From positions 1 to 64,000 of the forward strand of contig NZ_QEOL01000030.1 of the NCBI RefSeq assembly GCF_003096715.1: DNA of 64,000 nt, in the 5' to 3' direction. Numbering within the stretch: the stretch's first letter is position 1; each line of letters begins with the position of its first letter. Origin of the DNA: Paraburkholderia silvatlantica. GTDB taxonomy: Bacteria > Pseudomonadota > Gammaproteobacteria > Burkholderiales > Burkholderiaceae. Below the pieces are notes generated by a model. The model was not told the DNA's origin. It saw only the letters and a program-made list of their open reading frames with translations, and ran no database searches. Positions 59,045-64,000 of this stretch are shown here, one piece after another. A program made the position numbers and the translations under genes.

Positions 59045-59060
59045 TGTCAGGAAGACGACA
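59045..59060. promoter_or_regulatory. NifA upstream activator site shared by nifH and trHb
   Basis: TGT at 59045-59047 and ACA at 59058-59060 with exactly ten bases between. It lies about 90 bp from the nifH -24 box (59152) and about 85 bp from the trHb -24 box (58960), so one site could serve both. Confidence 0.8.
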
Positions 59061-59150
59061 ACCGCGGTCCCCACCCGGTATGAGCGCAGGGGACGCTGCA
59101 AACGCGTGACAGGTCCGGTTTATCGGGGATTCCGAAGATTCGCTGCGAAT

Positions 59151-59165
59151 TGGCATGAAAGCTGC
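59151..59165 (+). promoter_or_regulatory. Sigma54 -24/-12 promoter of nifHDK
   Basis: TGGCATG-AAAG-CTGC: good -24 half, GG and GC ten bases apart, one change in the -12 half (CTGC for TTGC). Transcription should start near 59177, about 150 bases before nifH. Confidence 0.8.
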
Positions 59166-59327
59166 ACTGGAGCAGTCCGCGCGGACACACTCCGGCCGAT
59201 GCGTGACTCGACAGAAGAAGACCATACGGACACCGCAGGCTGAGGACATGGTCGCGGCTTGGCAGCCCTGAAGCTCAACCCTGATTTTTAACCCAGCTTT
59301 CAACCTTTCCAGAACTGGAGAACGTCA

Positions 59328-60209
59328 ATGTCTCAACTTCGTCAGATCGCCTTTTACGGCAAAGGCGGGATCGGCAAGTCCACCACGTCGCAGAACACGC
59401 TCGCGGCGCTCACTGACCTCGGGCAGAAGATCCTGATCGTCGGCTGTGACCCGAAGGCCGACTCGACCCGCTTGATCCTGCACGCGAAGGCGCAGGACAC
59501 CATTCTCTCGCTTGCCGCAGAAGCCGGCTCGGTGGAGGACCTCGAACTCGAGGACGTGATGAAGATCGGCTACAAGGACATCCGTTGCGTCGAGTCGGGT
59601 GGTCCGGAACCGGGCGTCGGCTGCGCGGGCCGCGGTGTCATTACGTCGATCAACTTCCTCGAGGAGAACGGCGCCTACGACGGCGTCGACTACGTCTCTT
59701 ACGACGTGCTCGGCGACGTGGTGTGCGGCGGTTTCGCCATGCCGATCCGCGAGAACAAGGCGCAGGAAATCTACATCGTGATGTCCGGCGAGATGATGGC
59801 GATGTACGCGGCGAACAACATCTCGAAAGGCATTCTGAAGTATGCGAACAGCGGCGGTGTGCGTCTTGGCGGTCTCGTGTGCAACGAGCGCCAGACCGAC
59901 AAGGAGCTCGAACTCGCGGAGGCGCTCGCGGGCATGCTCGGCTCGAAGCTGATCCATTTCGTGCCGCGCGACAACATCGTGCAGCACGCGGAGCTGCGTC
60001 GCATGACGGTGATCGAGTTCGCGCCGGATTCGAACCAGGCGAACGAGTACCGTCAGCTTGCGAGCAAGATCCACAACAACGCGGGCAACGGCACGATTCC
60101 GACGCCTATCACGATGGACCAGCTCGAAGACCTGCTGATGGAACACGGCATCATGAAGGCCATCGACGAATCGCAGGTCGGCAAGAGCGCGGCTGAACTG
60201 ACCGCCTGA
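59328..60209 (+). CDS. nifH: Nitrogenase Fe protein (dinitrogenase reductase)
   Basis: A 293-residue Fe protein. P-loop GKGGIGKST (about residues 11-19), [4Fe-4S] ligands Cys 99 (GVGCAGRGV) and Cys 133 (DVVCGGFAMP), and Arg 102, the residue ADP-ribosylated by DraT where present. It hydrolyses ATP and passes electrons to NifDK, and also acts in cofactor assembly. GGAG precedes the ATG. It is first in nifHDK. Confidence 0.98.
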   Translation: MSQLRQIAFYGKGGIGKSTTSQNTLAALTDLGQKILIVGCDPKADSTRLILHAKAQDTILSLAAEAGSVEDLELEDVMKIGYKDIRCVESGGPEPGVGCAGRGVITSINFLEENGAYDGVDYVSYDVLGDVVCGGFAMPIRENKAQEIYIVMSGEMMAMYAANNISKGILKYANSGGVRLGGLVCNERQTDKELELAEALAGMLGSKLIHFVPRDNIVQHAELRRMTVIEFAPDSNQANEYRQLASKIHNNAGNGTIPTPITMDQLEDLLMEHGIMKAIDESQVGKSAAELTA

Positions 60210-60295
60210 ACCAATGCCGAGACGTCGGTCCGGTGCACAGATGGCGCGCCGGGCCGGCTTTCGGCGAAGCCCATTCCTCACATACGGAGCAATCC

Positions 60296-61759
60296 ATGAC
60301 CGCCACGGTTGAAGAGCGCAAGGCCGCGAACAAGGCCCTGATCGACGAAGTGCTGAAGGCCTATCCCGAAAAAATGGCCAAGCGGCGCGCCAAGCATTTG
60401 GGCACCTTCGAGGAAGGCAAGCCCGACTGTGGCGTGAAATCCAATATCAAGTCGCTGCCCGGAGTGATGACGATTCGTGGCTGTGCGTATGCCGGCTCGA
60501 AGGGGGTCGTCTGGGGCCCAATCAAGGACATGATCCACATCAGCCACGGTCCGGTCGGCTGCGGCCAGTACTCGTGGGCGGCGCGCCGGAACTACTACAT
60601 CGGCACGACCGGCATCGACACGTTCGTCACGATGCAGTTTACGTCGGATTTCCAGGAAAAGGACATTGTGTTCGGCGGCGACAAGAAACTCGACAGGATC
60701 ATCGACGAGATTCAGGAACTGTTCCCGCTGAACAAGGGCATCTCGATCCAGAGCGAGTGTCCGATCGGTCTGATTGGCGATGACATCGAGGCCGTGTCGA
60801 AGAAGAAGAGCACGCAGTACAACGGCCATACGATCGTGCCGGTGCGCTGCGAAGGCTTTCGCGGCGTGAGCCAGTCGCTGGGGCACCACCTCGCGAACGA
60901 CGCGATCCGCGACTGGGTGTTCGACAAGGCGGATCCGGAAAAGCGCCCCGAATTCGAGTCGACACCGTACGACGTTGCGATCATCGGCGACTACAACATC
61001 GGTGGTGATGCGTGGTCCAGTCGCATCCTGCTCGAGGAGATCGGCCTGCGCGTGATCGCGCAGTGGTCGGGCGACGGCTCGATCGCCGAGCTGGAGAACA
61101 CGCCGAAGGCGAAGCTGAACGTGCTGCATTGCTACCGCTCGATGAACTATATCAGCCGGCACATGGAAGAGAAGTATGGCATTCCGTGGGTCGAATACAA
61201 CTTCTTTGGCCCGACAATGATCGAGAAGAGCCTGCGGGAGATCGCGAGCCACTTCGACGATACGATCAAGGCGAATGCCGAGAAGGTTATTCAGAAGTAC
61301 CGTCCGTTGGTGGACGCAGTGATCGCGAAGTTCAAGCCGCGCCTGGAGGGCAAGAAGGTCATGCTGTTTGTGGGTGGGCTACGTCCGCGCCACGTGATCG
61401 GCGCCTACGAAGACCTCGGCATGGACGTCGTCGGCACCGGCTACGAATTCGGCCACAACGACGACTATCAGCGCACGACGCACTACGTGAAGGATGGCAC
61501 GTTGATCTACGACGACGTGACCGGCTACGAATTCGAGAAGTTTGTCGAGCAGGTTCAGCCGGACCTTGTCGGCTCGGGCATCAAGGAGAAGTACGTATTC
61601 CAGAAGATGGGCGTGCCGTTCCGCCAGATGCACAGCTGGGACTATTCCGGCCCTTATCACGGCTACGACGGTTTTGCGATCTTCGCGCGCGACATGGACA
61701 TGGCGATCTCGAGCCCGGTGTGGAGTCTCGCGAAGGCGCCGTGGAAAAACGCCGCATAA
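60296..61759 (+). CDS. nifD: Nitrogenase MoFe protein alpha subunit
   Basis: A 487-residue alpha subunit. P-cluster Cys 63, 89 and 155 (IRGCAYAG, GPVGCGQYSW, SECPIGLIG); FeMo-cofactor ligands Cys 279 (VLHCYRSMNYI) and His 446 (RQMHSWDY). SLGHHLAND near residue 195-202 matches the His next to the cofactor. The start at 60296 follows GGAGC. No sign of the V- or Fe-only type. Confidence 0.98.
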   Translation: MTATVEERKAANKALIDEVLKAYPEKMAKRRAKHLGTFEEGKPDCGVKSNIKSLPGVMTIRGCAYAGSKGVVWGPIKDMIHISHGPVGCGQYSWAARRNYYIGTTGIDTFVTMQFTSDFQEKDIVFGGDKKLDRIIDEIQELFPLNKGISIQSECPIGLIGDDIEAVSKKKSTQYNGHTIVPVRCEGFRGVSQSLGHHLANDAIRDWVFDKADPEKRPEFESTPYDVAIIGDYNIGGDAWSSRILLEEIGLRVIAQWSGDGSIAELENTPKAKLNVLHCYRSMNYISRHMEEKYGIPWVEYNFFGPTMIEKSLREIASHFDDTIKANAEKVIQKYRPLVDAVIAKFKPRLEGKKVMLFVGGLRPRHVIGAYEDLGMDVVGTGYEFGHNDDYQRTTHYVKDGTLIYDDVTGYEFEKFVEQVQPDLVGSGIKEKYVFQKMGVPFRQMHSWDYSGPYHGYDGFAIFARDMDMAISSPVWSLAKAPWKNAA

Positions 61760-61786
61760 AAACCCCCTTTTCCAGGCGCAAGCGGT

Positions 61787-61807
61787 CGGCGGCCTGCGAG
61801 GCTGCCG
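61787..61807 (+). promoter_or_regulatory. Hairpin between nifD and nifK
   Basis: CGGCGGCCT (61787-61795), loop GCG, AGGCTGCCG (61799-61807): a 9-bp stem with one G-T pair. There is no T-run. It may stabilise or process the nifHDK message. Confidence 0.5.
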
Positions 61808-61850
61808 CTTCGGTCGCCGACCTCATCGATATCGATTCAGGAGTTTCGCC

Positions 61851-63410
61851 ATGCCACAATCTGCCGACAAGATTCTCGATCATGAACTGCTGTTCCGTGA
61901 GCCGGAATACCAGGAAATCTTTCGCACGAAAAAAGAGCACTTCGAATTCAACCATCCGGACGAAACCGTCAAACAGGTGGTTGAATGGACGAAGACCGAA
62001 GATTACAGGCAGAAGAATTTTGCCCGCGATTCGCTGACGGTCAATCCGGCTAAAGCATGCCAGCCACTGGGTGCGGTATACGTGGCGAACGGCTTTCACA
62101 AGACACTCAGCTTCGTGCACGGTTCGCAGGGCTGTGTCGCGTACTACCGTTCGCATTTCTCGCGGCACTTCAAGGAGCCCACCTCGTGTGTCAGTTCGTC
62201 GATGACCGAGGATGCCGCAGTGTTCGGAGGGCTGAATAACATGATCGACGGGCTCGCGAACGCATACAACCTGTACAAGCCGGAAATGATCGCGGTGTCG
62301 ACCACCTGCATGGCGGAGGTGATCGGGGACGATCTCGATGCGTTCATCAAGAACAGCAAGCAGAAGGGCAGTGTGCCGGAGGAATACGACGTTCCGTTCG
62401 CGCACACGCCAGCGTTTGTCGGCAGTCACGTGACCGGTTACGACAACGCACTGCTCGGGATTCTCAAGCATTTCTGGGACGGCAAGGCAGGCACGACGCA
62501 GCCGTTGGTGCGCGTGCCGGACGACAGCGTGAACTTCATTGGCGGCTTCGACGGCTTCGTGGTCGGCAACATGAAGGAAATCCGGCGGATCTTCGAACTG
62601 TTCGGAGTGAAGGTCAATGTGATCTGCGATCCGTCCGAGACGTGGAACACCCCGACCGACGGTGAATTTCGCATGTATGAAGGCGGCACGACGAAGGAGG
62701 AGGTCGAGCAGGCGTTGCACGCGAAGGCGACGTTCGTGTTTCAGGAATACTGCTGCGAGAAGACCAGCAAGTTCATCGCGGAGCACGGGCAGGAGGTCGT
62801 AGTGCTGAACGCGCCGGTCGGCGTCGCGGGAACCGATCGCTTCCTGATGGAAATCTCGCGCGTGACTGGCAAGCCGATTCCCGCTGCGCTCGAAAGGGAG
62901 CGTGGCCAGCTCGTCGACGCGATGGCGGACAGCCAGGCGCACCTGCATGGCAAGCGCTTCGCCCTGTACGGCGATCCGGACCAGATGCTCGGCTACACGC
63001 AGTTCCTGCTTGAGCTTGGCGCAGAACCGGCGCATGTGCTCGCGACCAATGGCAACGACGCCTGGGCGGCGAAGGTTCAGGCGCTCTTCGATGCGTCACC
63101 TTACGGTGCGGGCTGCAAGGTCTATCCGAAGCGAGACCTGTGGCACATGCGTTCATTGCTCTTCACGGAACCGGTGGATTTCCTGATCGGCAATACGTAC
63201 GGCAAGTACCTGGAACGGGACACGAAAACACCGCTGATCCGAATGGTGTTCCCGATCTTCGACCGTCACCACTATCACCGCTATCCGACGTGGGGCTACG
63301 ACGGCGCGCTGCGCACGCTCGTGATGCTGCTCGACGAGTTCTTCGAGACCCTCGACGCGAACACTATCGTAGCCGCGAAGACGGACTACAGCTACGACAT
63401 CATCCGTTGA
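61851..63410 (+). CDS. nifK: Nitrogenase MoFe protein beta subunit
   Basis: A 519-residue beta subunit. P-cluster Cys 70, 95 and 153 (NPAKACQPLGA, GSQGCVAYYR, VSTTCMAEVIGDD). Length and the HELLFREPEY start match NifK of the Mo enzyme. The start at 61851 follows AGGAG. A 14-bp gap leads to the next small gene. Confidence 0.98.
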   Translation: MPQSADKILDHELLFREPEYQEIFRTKKEHFEFNHPDETVKQVVEWTKTEDYRQKNFARDSLTVNPAKACQPLGAVYVANGFHKTLSFVHGSQGCVAYYRSHFSRHFKEPTSCVSSSMTEDAAVFGGLNNMIDGLANAYNLYKPEMIAVSTTCMAEVIGDDLDAFIKNSKQKGSVPEEYDVPFAHTPAFVGSHVTGYDNALLGILKHFWDGKAGTTQPLVRVPDDSVNFIGGFDGFVVGNMKEIRRIFELFGVKVNVICDPSETWNTPTDGEFRMYEGGTTKEEVEQALHAKATFVFQEYCCEKTSKFIAEHGQEVVVLNAPVGVAGTDRFLMEISRVTGKPIPAALERERGQLVDAMADSQAHLHGKRFALYGDPDQMLGYTQFLLELGAEPAHVLATNGNDAWAAKVQALFDASPYGAGCKVYPKRDLWHMRSLLFTEPVDFLIGNTYGKYLERDTKTPLIRMVFPIFDRHHYHRYPTWGYDGALRTLVMLLDEFFETLDANTIVAAKTDYSYDIIR

Positions 63411-63423
63411 TTGGAGCGCGGTC

Positions 63424-63744
63424 ATGGCAGATCCGGTACTGATCAGGTTCACGCAGGACGGCCGCAGGGTCGAGGTGATCGACGGCTGGGTCTGCCTGGC
63501 CGGCGTACGCGAGGCGGACCAACTGGTGCCGTTGCCCGAACACCCGAACCGGCAGGCGATCGCGCGCGAGGTGCCGGGAGCGACGCACGTGGCGGGGCGC
63601 TTGCCACTCACGCACGCAGAGGCGGCAATCGCATTGGGAGCGCTCTGCGCCGCGCAGCGCCAGTTCGACGCAAGTCCGGCCGGCATAGCCCAGCGTATTC
63701 GAAAGGCTGTGTGGGCGAAGGTCGCTGCCGAGGGCGTCGAATAG
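63424..63744 (+). CDS. Small protein after nifK, 106 residues
   Basis: A 106-residue protein (VLIRFTQDGRRVEVIDGWVC, then NRQAIAREVPGATHVAGRLP and HAEAAIALGALCAAQRQFDA). Probably two small domains or a beta-rich start with helical end. I do not recognise the family. It is in the nifHDK operon and may belong to a nif-linked group of unknown proteins. Confidence 0.65.
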   Translation: MADPVLIRFTQDGRRVEVIDGWVCLAGVREADQLVPLPEHPNRQAIAREVPGATHVAGRLPLTHAEAAIALGALCAAQRQFDASPAGIAQRIRKAVWAKVAAEGVE

Positions 63745-63890
63745 CATGCGTGGCTCGTGCTGGAGCGGGCAGTGGGGTAGCGTGCGACGCGACAGCTGAT
63801 GTCCGGGAGTGCGTTTCGCGGCGGGTTTCCGGCGGACGCCGATACGGGATCCATTGGCACTTTAATGCATCGGCGGACTGGGGGCGACTC

Positions 63891-64000
63891 GTGATCTACG
63901 TGGTGGAACTACCTGTGGGTGGCAAGCCCAAAGCCTGGTTTGCGTACGATGAGGCGGACTTCGCGCGCAAGGTCGCAGCATCGGACCCGCTTCGGCCGGA
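63891..64000 (+). CDS. Start of an unidentified gene cut by the window end
   Basis: GTG at 63891 after GGGGGC opens a frame to the window edge: IYVVELPVGGKPKAWFAYDE, then ADFARKVAA. I cannot name it. It lies about 146 bp after the small gene that follows nifK. In many clusters nifE comes next, but this N terminus does not look like NifE, so a small nif-linked protein may come first. Confidence 0.5.
   Translation, partial: MIYVVELPVGGKPKAWFAYDEADFARKVAASDPLRP

Larger units (their letters stand above)
58934..59327. other. Divergent promoter region of trHb and nifH
   Basis: About 394 bp holding one NifA site and two -24/-12 promoters, described separately. The nifH leader would be about 150 bases, a common length for nifH mRNAs. 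No ORF with coding character in either direction. Confidence 0.8.

Noticed and set aside
63855..63868. TGGCAC...TGC sequence before the last partial gene
   Set aside because: GG and GC are nine bases apart and no NifA site is nearby, so I do not call a sigma54 promoter. A relaxed-spacing promoter cannot be fully excluded.
29704..64000. Mobile-element borders of the nif region
   Set aside because: I looked for integrase or transposase genes, tRNA-derived attachment sites and long direct repeats at the edges inside this window and saw none.

Overview
The window looks like chromosomal DNA of a nitrogen-fixing Burkholderia sensu lato species, most likely Paraburkholderia. The reasons are its high GC content, the Burkholderia-type heptosyltransferase / Kdo hydroxylase / Kdo transferase group, a seven-gene urease cluster, a Tad/Flp pilus locus, and a large molybdenum-nitrogenase (nif) region. 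The assignment comes from recognising protein families, not from a database search. I saw no rRNA, tRNA, CRISPR array or insertion sequence.

Layout. 1-4312: a small membrane protein of the superinfection-immunity type, a GtrB-like polyprenyl-phosphate glycosyltransferase and two tandem GT87-type membrane glycosyltransferases, all on the minus strand. 4313-5070: AT-rich spacer. 5071-15977: a complete Tad/Flp pilus operon on the plus strand: three tandem flp pilins, prepilin peptidase, cpaB, secretin, a small lipoprotein, cpaE, cpaF, tadB, tadC, tadE and a tadG-like gene. 16169-20779: lipopolysaccharide inner-core genes (waaC, Kdo hydroxylase, waaA) and a frameshifted CgeB-like glycosyltransferase. 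20787-26361: urease genes in the order ureD-A-B-C-E-F-G on the minus strand. 26635-29656: a levansucrase, a small ORF after it, and an IclR regulator.

29704-64000 is the nif region, built as a set of sigma54-type transcription units. (a) Minus strand, nifV-cysE-nifW-fixABCX-[2Fe-2S] ferredoxin-helical repeat protein, behind a near-consensus -24/-12 promoter and an exact NifA site (TGT-N10-ACA). (b) Minus strand, a dedicated ISC-type iron-sulfur assembly operon (iscS-iscU-erpA-like-iscA-hscA-fdx) behind another near-consensus -24/-12 promoter and divergent from nifA. (c) Plus strand, nifA. (d) Plus strand, nifB-fdxN-iscA-like-helical repeat-LRV-nifZ-nifZ2-orf-nifS-nifT-orf-DegT-like-SIR2-like-ferredoxin-FAD oxidase-orf, with its own NifA site and -24/-12 promoter before nifB. 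(e) Minus strand, truncated hemoglobin-orf-ankyrin-small ORF-nifO-FmdB-Ohr-small ORF. (f) Plus strand, nifHDK-orf and the start of another gene. Units (e) and (f) diverge around one NifA site lying about 85-90 bp from each of two -24/-12 promoters.

How it fits together: NifA carries the four-cysteine pattern of oxygen-sensitive NifA proteins and should activate these units when oxygen and fixed nitrogen are low. NifB, NifV, CysE and the ISC and NifS proteins supply cluster precursors, homocitrate, cysteine and sulfur. FixABCX and several ferredoxins supply electrons. Hemoglobin, Ohr and possibly the FAD oxidase deal with oxygen or peroxides. The least understood parts, and the best candidates for an undescribed accessory system, are the block 50054-54691 (a DegT-like protein that appears to lack its PLP lysine, a SIR2-like protein, a ferredoxin, an FAD oxidase with an extra C-terminal region, and two orphan proteins) and the hemoglobin-ankyrin-NifO operon at 55533-58933.
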